Shown piece by piece: positions 28,117 through 37,474 of a stretch of DNA of 64,000 nucleotides. Location of the stretch: contig JARKQY010000007.1 in the NCBI GenBank assembly GCA_029974635.1, positions 62,001 through 126,000 on the forward strand, read 5' to 3'. This DNA is from Bacillota bacterium. Its GTDB lineage: Bacteria; Bacillota; UBA4882; UBA8346. The notes under the pieces are model-generated. The model had not been told where the DNA came from and ran no database searches. It saw only the letters and a program-made list of their open reading frames with translations. Made by a program: the position numbers and the translations under genes. The number at the start of each line of letters is the position of its first letter. Within the stretch, counting starts at the first letter, position 1.

Positions 28117-29250
28117 CTATAAATAACTTAAAGGATCAACGGGTACTCCGGCTTTTCGAATCTCAAAATGCAAGTGCGGTCCCGTGCTTAACCCGGTGGT
28201 ACCGACTTTGGCAATTGGCTGCCCTTTGGTCACCTGCTGTCCAACAGTTACCAGAAGTACGGAACAATGTGCGTATACGGTGGAAAAACCAGCGCCATGG
28301 TCAATGGAGATCATTTTTCCATAACCGCCGTTCCGATCGCTAAAAATTATTATCCCTGAATCGGCGGCAACGATGGTTCTGCCTAGGGGAGCCACAATAT
28401 CGATTCCGGTATGTAATTTACGGCGCCGAAGTATCGGATGGACCCGCCACCCGAAAGATTGGATCACATCTCCGGGAACCGCCCAAATGTATTTCCCGGT
28501 ACCTAATGCGGTTTGATTTTGGTTCTGGAACAGCCGGATTTGATCTTCCATATCCTTGGAGGTTTGTTCGAATTCATCCAGCGCCTGCTCCAGGGCTTGG
28601 CGATCACTTTGTAAAGCCGCCAATTCCTTTTGTTTATTTTCATTTTCTCTTAATTGGCGCTCATGCTCCCATTTATTTTGATTTTCCAGCCGGGCATATA
28701 AGTTCTTCTGGGCGGCCAATTCTTGTTGTTTTTGAATGATCTCTTGTTTCTTGCGGATTATTAAATCCTGTTCTGTCTGTAGGTTCTTGATGGCATGCAA
28801 ATCAACCCGAGTGAAACGGCGGACCATCTCACACCGGGTTACAAATTCCGCAAAGTTTCGGGAGGAAAACAATATTTCCAACGGACTTTGATAACCGTAT
28901 TTATAATAAGCAACCAGCCGCTGATCCAAAAGGCCCCTATGTCCGCCAATTTGAACTTTGAGTTGGTCTAATTCCCTTTGAGCGTTATTAATTTCAGTCG
29001 TAATTGAAACCATCCGCCGTTCGGCATTGGTTAATTTGCCGGTCAAACTGGAGAGGTTGGAATTGATTCTTTCCAATTCTTGTTGAGTTCTTAGCAATGC
29101 CCCCATCACAGAATTCTCCTTACGCTTGGTCTCCGAAAGTTTCTTCTTGGCCTGGTCGATTTCGTCCTGTGAAGCTCCCGAGCAGATGGCGGCAGTAAGG
29201 AAAGTACTCAATGACAATAAGATATAAAGGCGTTTTTCCCGTTTCAACAC
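28117..29250 (-). CDS. EnvC-like murein hydrolase (M23 peptidase with coiled coil)
   Basis: A 377-residue exported protein: signal peptide (~8-25), long coiled coil (~30-245) rich in Lys/Glu/Gln, and a C-terminal M23 metallopeptidase domain with the zinc ligands in HTGIDIVAP and the HLHFEI motif. It cleaves or regulates cleavage of peptidoglycan cross-links during division or sporulation. GTG 29250 is preferred because AAAGGAG lies 5 bases upstream. A perfect 22-bp palindrome lies just upstream. Confidence 0.92.
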   Translation of the reverse strand: MLKREKRLYILLSLSTFLTAAICSGASQDEIDQAKKKLSETKRKENSVMGALLRTQQELERINSNLSSLTGKLTNAERRMVSITTEINNAQRELDQLKVQIGGHRGLLDQRLVAYYKYGYQSPLEILFSSRNFAEFVTRCEMVRRFTRVDLHAIKNLQTEQDLIIRKKQEIIQKQQELAAQKNLYARLENQNKWEHERQLRENENKQKELAALQSDRQALEQALDEFEQTSKDMEDQIRLFQNQNQTALGTGKYIWAVPGDVIQSFGWRVHPILRRRKLHTGIDIVAPLGRTIVAADSGIIIFSDRNGGYGKMISIDHGAGFSTVYAHCSVLLVTVGQQVTKGQPIAKVGTTGLSTGPHLHFEIRKAGVPVDPLSYL

Positions 29251-29274
29251 GTTTACTCCTTTATCGCTTATCAC

Positions 29275-29296
29275 TCGTATACAAGCTTGTATACGA
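29275..29296. promoter_or_regulatory. Perfect 22-bp palindrome upstream of the M23 gene
   Basis: A fully symmetrical site built on GTATAC-AAGCTT-GTATAC flanked by TC/GA. It lies 25 bases before the GTG start and next to an AT-rich TATATTATATAT tract. The size and symmetry suggest a dimeric repressor operator of GntR or similar type. Confidence 0.65.
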
Positions 29297-29374
29297 TGTA
29301 TATATTATATATTTCGATATAACCCCCCCATAATTCCTGGTACAAATTAAAATTCTTGCCGGATGGGCTATTCT

Positions 29375-30322
29375 TTAAATAAAATCCTTTACTTTTTGTA
29401 TGATGTCAGCATCCTGCATTCCAATCTGAATATTTGTCGTTCCGGTTCCGAGCCTTTCGTAAAAGTCCTCATAAACCCCGACATATCTCCGGTCTTCCCC
29501 CTTCCAATAGGGTTTCCCATTGAAAAGAATTTCCCCGGCGGCATGATTCAATACAACTTCATCGTTATTTTGATTTAACAACACCGTTCTGGCCATGAAA
29601 TCTCCTCTGGGAGCCTGCCAATCCACTGCGATGGAACCGGATATTCCATTCAAGTTTAGCTGAATCTCCGCCTTTAACTCAATCTCGTACTCCGGGGACC
29701 GGTCCCAGGTGACACCTAAAATCGAATAAGTATCAAAGTGTTCATTTTTACTAATAACTTGCCGCAGCACGCTTAAGGCATTGGACGCCCAATCCAGCCA
29801 TGGGCCTCCCTGTGTTTTATCCAGAATCCATTTCTTGCCGGTATCCAGGTTCTCACTGCTCATGAATTTGAAACTTCGAATATTTCCAAACCACTGGCAT
29901 TCTTTACGGAATTGCTGAACCTCGGGAAAAAACTTAAAATGATATGAAACCACAAACAAATTCTGATATTGGTTCATGGCTTCCCACAGTTGCTGCGCAC
30001 TGGCCAAATCATGAGTCATGGGTTTTTCACACAGCACCGCCTTGCCGGCCCTTATTGCCTCAATCGACACCGGACCATGAAGTTGGTTGGGGGTTGCATT
30101 AACAACCACGTCAATTTGGGGATTGTTTACCGCCGCTTTATAATCCGTATACACATTTTCATCCGCCAAATGAGAATAATTTTCCTTCAACCGTTTACGG
30201 TCCAAATCGCAAACCGCTTCCAACGAAAAATAGGGCAACACCTCTATTGCATTGAGATGTTCCCTGGCGATATCGGCTAATGCTCCAACCAAGCATACCC
30301 GGTATACGGATTTTCTTATCAT
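29375..30322 (-). CDS. Gfo/Idh/MocA-family oxidoreductase
   Basis: A 315-residue NAD(P)-dependent oxidoreductase. The N-terminal Rossmann fold begins YRVCLVGALADIA, a degenerate form of the G-x-G-x-x-G loop, and the family motif CEKPMTHDLASA (~95-107) with the catalytic lysine is intact. Substrate unknown; sugars or inositol derivatives are usual. The degenerate nucleotide loop may mean altered cofactor binding. Confidence 0.85.
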   Translation of the reverse strand: MIRKSVYRVCLVGALADIAREHLNAIEVLPYFSLEAVCDLDRKRLKENYSHLADENVYTDYKAAVNNPQIDVVVNATPNQLHGPVSIEAIRAGKAVLCEKPMTHDLASAQQLWEAMNQYQNLFVVSYHFKFFPEVQQFRKECQWFGNIRSFKFMSSENLDTGKKWILDKTQGGPWLDWASNALSVLRQVISKNEHFDTYSILGVTWDRSPEYEIELKAEIQLNLNGISGSIAVDWQAPRGDFMARTVLLNQNNDEVVLNHAAGEILFNGKPYWKGEDRRYVGVYEDFYERLGTGTTNIQIGMQDADIIQKVKDFI

Positions 30323-30385
30323 ATTTGAAAATTTCTCCGTTTGAATGTATTTCCCAAGACGCTTACCCAGGTTATTACGTATTTC

Positions 30386-30856
30386 TTATAAAACCAATTC
30401 CATAAATATCGCACCCTCTACCGGATTGTACCGGTATGGTTCAATTTCCTGAAAACCCAGGAATTGATACAGGGAAATCGCTTCCTTCATGGAAGCCACG
30501 GTGTCCAATCGCATGCACTGATAACCCATAATTTTCCCCTGTTCAATAATGCTCTTGGCCAATTTCATTCCAATACCCAGTCCCCGATAATCCGGTTTCA
30601 CATATAACCGTTTCATTTCACAAATACCGGCGGTAAATTTTCGCAAACCAACGCATCCCGCGTATTCTCCGTTAACTTCGGCCAAAAGCAGGCAGCCGCC
30701 TGGCAAAGCATATTCCTGGGCTAGCCTGGTCAACTCCTCCTCAAAATTTTGAAAACAAAGTTCAAACCCTAATGAGGCGGCATATTCCAGGAATAATTCC
30801 CTGGCATTGTCAAAATGAACTTGATGTATTGCTTTAACTATGGCTGGATCACCCAT
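30386..30856 (-). CDS. GNAT-family N-acetyltransferase
   Basis: 156 residues with the GNAT acetyl-CoA motif A: MKRLYVKPDYRGLGIGMKLAKSII (Q/R-x-x-G-x-G/A near 95-105) and motif B ISLYQFLGF. Substrate unknown. It lies just downstream of the methyltransferase gene, 19 bases away, so probably one transcript. Confidence 0.9.
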   Translation of the reverse strand: MGDPAIVKAIHQVHFDNARELFLEYAASLGFELCFQNFEEELTRLAQEYALPGGCLLLAEVNGEYAGCVGLRKFTAGICEMKRLYVKPDYRGLGIGMKLAKSIIEQGKIMGYQCMRLDTVASMKEAISLYQFLGFQEIEPYRYNPVEGAIFMELVL

Positions 30857-30875
30857 TTTAGACTCCTATTAGGAC

Positions 30876-31442
30876 TCACTTCTTTTTCGCATTGGCGTAA
30901 GTCTCTGTTTTTTTATGCGACATAAATACATAATAATTATCAATCTCCCAAACCTTAACCCCGCCAAAAATAGCGGCCAGCTTATTTTGGTACCATTCTC
31001 TCCTTTTGGTTACCATATACATCCTCCCGCCCGTCCGGAGCCGGTTGAACCCTTTCTCAATAAATAATCTAGGTACGGCAAAGTCCACATGATAAGGCGG
31101 ATTGCAAAGAATCAAGGTGAAATCCTTTTCTTTCAAATTGGTGAAACCTTCACTCTGGATGATCTGTATGCCCGGCACTCCATTTGAGGCGGCATTTCTC
31201 CGGGCCAATTCTATCGCTACAGGGTCAATATCGAGCATTACCACATTTTGAGGTCCGATGAGCTTCGCCGCCAATATGCCTACAACTCCGTAGCCACAGC
31301 CCAGATCTAGAACTCTATCGGTGCCGGTAAATTCAACCATAGACAGCATGGCTAAAGTACCCTGATCAACAATTTTCGGTGAAAAAACTGCGGAGGAGGT
31401 TTGTAATGATAGCTCAACACCTTTAATTACGGTATTTATCAT
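30876..31442 (-). CDS. Class I SAM methyltransferase (RsmC-like small-domain MTase)
   Basis: A 188-residue Rossmann methyltransferase with SAM motif I LDLGCGYGVVG, acidic motif II LDIDP and catalytic motif IV CNPPYH, which marks N-methylation of adenine or guanine in RNA/DNA or of protein glutamine. It resembles the stand-alone catalytic half of RsmC. ATG 31442 has TGAGG six bases upstream. Confidence 0.87.
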   Translation of the reverse strand: MINTVIKGVELSLQTSSAVFSPKIVDQGTLAMLSMVEFTGTDRVLDLGCGYGVVGILAAKLIGPQNVVMLDIDPVAIELARRNAASNGVPGIQIIQSEGFTNLKEKDFTLILCNPPYHVDFAVPRLFIEKGFNRLRTGGRMYMVTKRREWYQNKLAAIFGGVKVWEIDNYYVFMSHKKTETYANAKKK

Positions 31443-31456
31443 CGTCGGCCTCAAAA

Positions 31457-31723
31457 TTAACGTTTATTATCACAACTTAGTCTGATCGGAATTCGCATTG
31501 CATATATGTCCTCATCTAGGGCAGCCATTCTCTGGCCTACCACGGCCTGAAGATCATGGATTGCCTGGTTGTATATAAATGGACCAATATGTTTCATGAC
31601 GAAATCCAACAAAAATTCGGTCGCCAAATCCCCGATCTCCTCATCCCGTTCCTCGGCAAAGTATTGCTGAATGAATTGAATAATCTGGGCCTTTTGTTCT
31701 TTGGGTATTTTAACAATCATCAT
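31457..31723 (-). CDS. DUF2164-family protein
   Basis: An 88-residue protein matching the small DUF2164 family pattern (IPKEQKAQIIQFIQQYFAEERDEEIGDL followed by FLLDFVMKHIGPFIYNQAI; here given as two blocks). AAAGGGG precedes ATG. The role is unknown. It starts the three-gene run with the methyltransferase and acetyltransferase. Confidence 0.8.
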   Translation of the reverse strand: MMIVKIPKEQKAQIIQFIQQYFAEERDEEIGDLATEFLLDFVMKHIGPFIYNQAIHDLQAVVGQRMAALDEDIYAMRIPIRLSCDNKR

Positions 31724-31949
31724 CTTGCCCCTTTCACCAATTCTCCACCGGTAAGTCCATGAAAACAGGAGGAATATTCTTTGTTATCCATCCTCTACCA
31801 AATCTGATTATATCAAATCAAGGTACACATTACAAATTAATTTATGTTATCCGGTTAACTAAACTAATGGAACAGGTATCTATCCAAAGATATTGATCTT
31901 TAAAAAACAAATCGATATAATTATTGGTATATTAATATAATTTGGATTG

Positions 31950-31964
31950 TGTAAGCGTTTTCTA
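31950..31964 (+). promoter_or_regulatory. cre-like catabolite control box 1
   Basis: GTGTAAGCGTTTTCT fits the CcpA operator consensus (WTGNAANCGNWNNCW) except its first base. It lies ~190 bases before the secreted peptidase start, in the otherwise gene-free 31724-32151 interval. Confidence 0.6.
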
Positions 31965-31995
31965 AATAATTGACGCTGGTTTTAGCGATTTAAAC

Positions 31996-32069
31996 TCAAC
32001 TTTCGTAAAAAATCTTTTTTTCATTATGAAACTAACAAAAATTTCTTGTAAGCGCCTTGCGAAAGTTGA
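31996..32069 (+). promoter_or_regulatory. Second cre-like box inside a 10-bp inverted repeat
   Basis: TCAACTTTCG at 31996-32005 is mirrored exactly by CGAAAGTTGA at 32060-32069. Between them lies TTGTAAGCGCCTTGC (32046-32060), a partial cre match. The arrangement suggests regulated expression of the secreted peptidase. Downstream is an extremely strong Shine-Dalgarno-like AAGGAGGTGATT (near 32082) not followed by a usable ORF; the rest of the interval shows nothing else. Confidence 0.45.
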
Positions 32070-32151
32070 AATCAAAGATAGTAAGGAGGTGATTCAGGCC
32101 TTATAGAATGAACTAAAAAATAAAAAGACAATAATAAGGGAGAGTGAAGGT

Positions 32152-34191
32152 ATGAAAACAAAGAGTATCAACCAGAGTTTGGCAATGATTGTCGGAACCA
32201 TTTTGTTATTTATGTTATTGATAGGCCTCAATCCGGCTATAGTCGATGCAGCCGCCTGGGCTCCCAATACCGCTTACAGTGTGGGAGCTCAAGTCACGTA
32301 CAACGGAGTTACTTATCAGTGCATTCAGGCACATACTTCCTTAGTGGGTTGGGAGCCCCCGAATGTTCCGGCCTTATGGCAAGTAGTTCAAGGAGGAACA
32401 ACTCCAACATCGGCACCGACGGCAACGCCGACTCCAGGCAATGGGCAAGATATCACCGATTTGGGTGGTGCTATTTCCGCCCAGTACACCGATTCACCCA
32501 GCGGCGAAGATATTGCCAAGGTGATTGACAATAATGTGAATACCAAATATTTGACGTTTCATAGTTCCGGATGGATTCAATATAACGCTACCGCAAGCTA
32601 CATTGTAACTCAATATAGCATTACTTCCGCCAATGACGCGCCGGAACGGGATCCAAAAAACTGGACTTTCCAAGGCTCAAATAACGGTTCAACTTGGGTT
32701 ACTTTAGACAGCCGCTCCAATGAGACCTTCCCGGCCCGTTTTCAGAAAAAGTCATATAGTTTCAGTAATAACACCGGCTATGCATATTACCGATTAAATC
32801 TTACTGCTTCCAGCGGCACGACCCTCCAATGAGCGGAATGGGAGATCTTTGGGACATTTCATAGCAGCGTCACTCCAACTCCAAGGCCGACGGCAACTCC
32901 CACTTCCACTCCAACACCGACTCCAGGAGGGCAGGATATTACCAATTTAGGCGGTACTATTTCCGCCCAGTACACCGATTCACCCAGCGGCGAAGATATT
33001 GCCAAAGTAATTGACAATAATGTGAATACCAAATATTTGACGTTTCATAATTCCGGATGGATTCAATATAACGCTACCGCAAGCTACATTGTAACTCAAT
33101 ATAGCATTACTTCCGCCAATGACGCGCCGGAACGGGATCCGAAAAACTGGACTTTCCAAGGCTCAAATAACGGCTCGGCTTGGGTTACTTTAGACAGCCG
33201 CTCCAATGAAACCTTCCCGGCCCGTTTTCAGAAAAAGTCATATAGTTTCAGTAATAACACCGGCTATGTATATTACCGGTTAAATCTCACTGCTTCCAGC
33301 GGCACGACCCTCCAATGAGCGGAATGGGAGATCTTTGGGACATTTCATAGCAGCGTCACTCCGACTCCGCTCCCGACTCCTCCGTTAACATGGCAGGAGC
33401 ATTGGTTCGAACACAACCAATTACTTACACGGGTCTTTTATGATAATGATGTGGCGATATACTTTGATAATGACACTCCCAGATCGATCACCTGGATGAA
33501 TCAGCTGTGTGGTGATGTGTGGCGTTATGTCAAACAAACATATGGCGATATGAATGGCGGAGGAAATGATCCCAGGCTGTTCGCTATTTTTCATACCAAC
33601 AAATATGGCGGCGGACATCCCGCTTATTACTTTGATTCTAGCCATGACTACCGCAATGTCATTGATATCGGCGCCGGACCATGGGATAGCAGTACAGGTT
33701 GGAATCTTAATGCAACAGTCCATGAAATCGGTCATATTGTGGAATCAGCGACGAATAGCACCCAGGGTTCTCCTTGCTTCTCGTTGTGGCAGGATAGCAA
33801 ATGGTGCGAAATATTTAATTATGATGTCTATGTCGGCCTTGGCAAAACCAGCGAGGCCAATCGCTGGTATAACGAGATGATTAATAGTACCGACAGTTTT
33901 CCCCGGGCCGGAACCCAGTGGTTTAAAAATTGGTTCTACCCCATTTGGAGCCAATATGGTCGAAGCGCGGTATTGTCAAATTTCTTCAGATTGATGTCTC
34001 AACATTTCCCGAAGAACGGCCGGACTTATGCCCGTAATATGAACTGGGGCGAATTTGTCCATTTTTGGAGCGGCGCAGCCGGAACCAATTTAAAACCTTT
34101 AGCTACCAATGCCTTTGGTTGGCCGTCCGAATGGGAGACTCAGTGGCAACAAGCGAGAATAAATTTCCCATTCACCTATAGCAATTATTAG
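32152..34191 (+). CDS. Secreted multidomain HEIGH metallopeptidase with two in-frame TGA codons
   Basis: One continuous reading frame of 680 codons interrupted only by TGA at 32830-32832 and 33316-33318. Order: signal peptide (1-35), a carbohydrate-binding-like module (AWAPNTAYSVGAQVTYNGVT; GWEPP), Pro/Thr linker, F5/8-type-C (discoidin) domain, linker, a second near-identical F5/8-C domain, linker, then a catalytic domain with the zinc motif VHEIGHIVES and a downstream EIFNYD glutamate region. Each TGA sits at the same place, between TLQ and AEWEIFG at the end of a discoidin domain, where sense codons normally occur. The catalytic domain lacks its own start signal. Either translated by UGA readthrough/recoding or a pseudogene. 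Predicted to act outside the cell on glycosylated or polysaccharide-associated substrates. Confidence 0.72.
32449..33359 (+). repeat. Tandem duplication of the discoidin-domain coding unit
   Basis: Units 32449-32873 and 32935-33359, offset by exactly 486 bases (162 codons), with about 16 codon differences. By my count 11 are synonymous and 5 change the amino acid. The TGA and the 40 bases after it are identical in both. Confidence 0.9.
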
Positions 34192-34220
34192 TTTGGCGTA
34201 AAGACTCCAATTGTGATTCT

Positions 34221-34261
34221 AACCAAGAGACTCCGGTATTTTCTACCGGAGTCTCTTGGTT
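34221..34261. terminator. Strong bidirectional terminator
   Basis: An 18-bp perfect stem (34221-34238 / 34244-34261) with loop TTTTC, placed between the convergent peptidase and helD genes and touching the helD stop codon. Confidence 0.9.
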
Positions 34262-36585
34262 CATGATGAAATCGATATTGTGTATAATGCTTCATCAATC
34301 TTTGCTACAAATGGCGATAACTCATGACGGTAATAAAGCTTTAGCCGGTGTAAAGCCCGGGTACAGGCAATGTAAAGCAGGCTTCTTTCAACTTCGCGAT
34401 GATAAATCCGGGCACTGGCGTCATACACCAATACTGCGTCAAATTCAAGACCTTTGGCTAGATAAGCCGGCACTACTATGGTTCCCCGTTCAAACTCTCC
34501 CATTTCCCAGGTTATCAAGTTTATTGCCACTCTATTTTTAAAAGCTTTATAAGCCACAGCAGCTTCGGATGCGGTCTTACAAATCACGCCGATGGACCGC
34601 CACCCTTCATGCACTAACTCCTCAATCCCAAGAGTAATTGCTGCGGTATAATCGTCATCCGCAATTGATCCGGAATGTTTTACCGGTATTAATTGCGGCC
34701 GGATTCCGGAACGGCGGATACTGGCCACGGGGGCCGGATCCAAAAGCAGCGCCCGGCAAAAAACCTGGATTTCACGGGTGGAACGATAGCTGCGGGTCAG
34801 TTGAATGACCAAACTATTTGGTCCTGTCTTATCATCACAGGTATCGCCAGCGTCTGCTTTGGATAATGGTTGTTCCAGCGAGTTGATCACTTCATCAGTC
34901 CCGGCAACCGGAATGTGAAGCAGCACCGTTTGGTCCGGATCGCGTAAAATTGTCCAAGAACATCTCGGGAAAAGACGCCCCAAAATTTTGAATTGAAAAG
35001 GCGTATAGTCCTGGGCCTCATCAATTATTACATGCCGGATATCATTCCGTACCGGAAATCCTGCCAGAGATCCTTGAAGGTACAATAATGCAAGAGAATC
35101 CTCATATGGAATTATTCCGTCATTGAATCGGGACAGTGTTTGCTTGCATATCGCCGCCCATTCACGGGGCACTTTAGTTCCTTGCGCCAGCCGCTCCCAT
35201 AAATCCCGGTTTTCAAAAAGGCGGCGGTAGAGTAGAAAAGGATCCAATAATGTCATTTGGTCGACATCTGCAAGGAGACCGTCCAATTCTTGTCGGGTAG
35301 CAAGCCGCGCTAAAGCCTTAATTGTTTTCTCATTAACTTCCTCGCCCGTTGCCGCAATGACTTTTTCCTTTTCCTGGCGCAACTCATGGATCAGCGGCCG
35401 GAGGTTCACTTGAATCCGTTGCCGGATTTGTTTTAACCGTTCCAGCACTGGTAAATACCGCAGATTTTCAAAAAAAAGAGTTTCCCAATCCTCCTGCGGA
35501 AAAACCATCCGGCCTTGAAATCGAATATCTCCGTAATTCCGGATCAAATCATTTTCCAAAAAGCCAATATAGTTTTCAATTACGGTAATGAAGCCGGTGA
35601 GTTTATAATGAATTCCGGCCATCCGGGTAGCGTATGCCTGATCCCCGCATCCCTTTAGCAAATATTCGATCTGAGTATTCCAATCCTCAACCTTGCCCGG
35701 AATTCGGGCTTTATTATTTGTGACATAATCTTGGAAGGTTGTCTGGAGAACATTCTCCTCCCCAAGTTCCGGTAGAACATTGGAGATATAATCGCTAAAA
35801 ATCTGATTGGGAGACAAGACGAGAATATTCCGGGAAGTAATGCTTTCCCGGTCCCGGTAAAGCAAATAAGCGGCCCGGTGTAAAGCGATGGAAGTTTTTC
35901 CGCTGCCGGCAGTCCCTTGAACCAGTAAAATATGATGGCGCTCATCCCGGATCGCGCGGTTTTGTTCCCGCTGAATGGTGGTGACGATGGTCCGCATTTT
36001 ATCATCAGTGCTTTTCCCAAGAATCTCTTGGAGCATCTCGTCATCGATCTTCAAATCAGCGTCAAACATGTATTCCATCCGGCCATCACTGATTTTATAC
36101 TGGCGTTTTAACATTATCTCGCCGCTAATTCTACCCGCCGGGCAATCATACCCGGCCGGTCCCTTTTCATAGTCGTAAAACATGCCCGCAATCGGTGACC
36201 GCCAGTCATAAACCAAATATTTTCCCGTATTTGTTTCGGTCAAGGTACCAATTCCGATATAAACCGCTTCCGGATCCAAAAAAACCTCCTCAGATCGTTC
36301 CTGAAAATCAATCCGGCCAAAATAAGGAGAGGACTGCATCTTTTGGAATTGCCTCCGCCTCACATAGGAAGCCATGGTTAAACTGCGCTGCCGGTTAATA
36401 GCCGTAGTTAACTGTGATAACCCCCAATAGTCCATTTTTGAGTTATCCCAGTACTCGGCTAACGCTTCCTGCAACTCTCCCCGGGCTCCCCTGTATTGCT
36501 CATTCCCCTCCCGAAGCTTCATCCGGATTTGTTGTAATACTATTTCCAACCGTTGCAGTTCATACTCCCGTTCCCGCTGGTCCAT
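34261..36585 (-). CDS. HelD-like UvrD/Rep superfamily helicase
   Basis: A 774-residue superfamily 1 ATPase. Walker A is QGTAGSGKTSIALHRAAYLL, Walker B VIIDEAQDYTPFQ, and motif VI is YIACTRALHRLKLY. The N-terminal ~200 residues have a coiled-coil arm (MDQREREYELQRLEIV...) and a region reading YIGIGTLTE and YDWRSPIAGMFYDYE, both typical of HelD, which removes and recycles stalled RNA polymerase. DNA repair helicase function is less likely. The start has a GGAAGGGG site. Confidence 0.92.
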   Translation of the reverse strand: MDQREREYELQRLEIVLQQIRMKLREGNEQYRGARGELQEALAEYWDNSKMDYWGLSQLTTAINRQRSLTMASYVRRRQFQKMQSSPYFGRIDFQERSEEVFLDPEAVYIGIGTLTETNTGKYLVYDWRSPIAGMFYDYEKGPAGYDCPAGRISGEIMLKRQYKISDGRMEYMFDADLKIDDEMLQEILGKSTDDKMRTIVTTIQREQNRAIRDERHHILLVQGTAGSGKTSIALHRAAYLLYRDRESITSRNILVLSPNQIFSDYISNVLPELGEENVLQTTFQDYVTNNKARIPGKVEDWNTQIEYLLKGCGDQAYATRMAGIHYKLTGFITVIENYIGFLENDLIRNYGDIRFQGRMVFPQEDWETLFFENLRYLPVLERLKQIRQRIQVNLRPLIHELRQEKEKVIAATGEEVNEKTIKALARLATRQELDGLLADVDQMTLLDPFLLYRRLFENRDLWERLAQGTKVPREWAAICKQTLSRFNDGIIPYEDSLALLYLQGSLAGFPVRNDIRHVIIDEAQDYTPFQFKILGRLFPRCSWTILRDPDQTVLLHIPVAGTDEVINSLEQPLSKADAGDTCDDKTGPNSLVIQLTRSYRSTREIQVFCRALLLDPAPVASIRRSGIRPQLIPVKHSGSIADDDYTAAITLGIEELVHEGWRSIGVICKTASEAAVAYKAFKNRVAINLITWEMGEFERGTIVVPAYLAKGLEFDAVLVYDASARIYHREVERSLLYIACTRALHRLKLYYRHELSPFVAKIDEALYTISISS

Positions 36586-36846
36586 CCCATTCCCCTTCCC
36601 ATATATTATTTTCGCAGCTAATTGCTATATAACAATTTTCGAAAACCACTTGATTTCAAATGCCTTTTATGATATATTTACTATGGGTTTTTGTGAATAT
36701 AATTTTTTCAACAATATAAAATCTATTATACTCGCTTAATTTATATTCGCAACTATTGTCTAAGTTCATTTAACCTGTTTATCAGTGATTTTCGTTATTA
36801 AACTCATGCGGTTGTTAGTTTAGACTGATTATTTATACTTATGGTT

Positions 36847-36877
36847 AAAAAGCCAGGAGAAGCTCTCCTGGCTTTTT
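36847..36877 (+). terminator. Orphan rho-independent terminator
   Basis: AAAAAGCCAGGAGA, 3-nt loop, TCTCCTGGCTTTTT; symmetrical, so it works in either direction. Confidence 0.85.
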
Positions 36878-37070
36878 GTTTTCCAAACTCTTTCTCCAAA
36901 TTAGATCAAGGCAGCGGCCTGCATCTCTTTTTGAAGTTTAGGCCAACCCGACTCGGATTGGACTTGCAATGGCCATCAGAGGTCAATCTTAATATACTTT
37001 TATTATACTCCAAGCACTTTTTGTTCATAAATTTCTTTTACATTATGAAATGAATTTAAATATTAATATA

Positions 37071-37100
37071 TTGATAATAATGTATATCATATAGTATAAT
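37071..37100 (+). promoter_or_regulatory. Promoter of the PadR-HAAS operon
   Basis: TTGATA, 18-bp spacer, TATAAT, then the GAGGTG ribosome site. The spacer contains an ATGTATATCATAT near-palindrome that could be an autoregulatory PadR operator. Confidence 0.6.
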
Positions 37101-37117
37101 GACCTTGAGGTGATAAA

Positions 37118-37474
37118 ATGGGATCCATAGAAGAATTGATGAATTCCCTTGTGATCGAACTCAGGCGCGGAACCCTAGTATTATCGGTCCTCAGCCAACT
37201 GAACCATCCAGAGTATGGGTACTCCCTTGTACAGAAGCTGGAGGGAAGAAATGCGATGATCGAGGCAGGAACCCTTTATCCCTTGCTTCGCAGGCTTGAA
37301 AAGCAAAACTTGCTGGTTAGCCGGTGGGATACTTCGGAAAGCCGTCCTAGAAAGTTTTATACATTAAGCAAGGATGGAAAGGAAGTATATGAACGCTTGA
37401 AAAACGAATGGCTGAATCTTGCGAATCAGCTCGAAGTTTTGATGAGGGAGGATGGTAATAATGGAAATGATTGA
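37118..37474 (+). CDS. PadR-family transcriptional regulator
   Basis: A 118-residue winged-helix regulator: LRRGTLVLSVLSQLNHPEYGYSLV, AGTLYPLLRRLEKQNLL and the wing SESRPRKFYTLSKDG are textbook PadR. A short C-terminal helix gives dimerisation. It overlaps the HAAS gene by 14 bases. PadR/HAAS pairs usually control membrane-stress or antimicrobial-response functions. Confidence 0.93.
   Translation: MGSIEELMNSLVIELRRGTLVLSVLSQLNHPEYGYSLVQKLEGRNAMIEAGTLYPLLRRLEKQNLLVSRWDTSESRPRKFYTLSKDGKEVYERLKNEWLNLANQLEVLMREDGNNGND

Larger units (their letters stand above)
36586..37117. other. AT-rich non-coding interval with an orphan terminator
   Basis: No convincing ORF. It contains a perfect 14-bp terminator stem (36847-36877) with T tail but no gene immediately upstream on either strand. 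Upstream of it, 36640-36840 is very AT-rich; a small RNA ending at this terminator is conceivable. Confidence 0.45.

Noticed and set aside
32830-33318. General reassignment of TGA to a sense codon.
   Set aside because: Many genes here end in TGA with overlapping starts (for example at 12640, 14159, 17500), so TGA is a normal stop in this organism; any recoding would be local.
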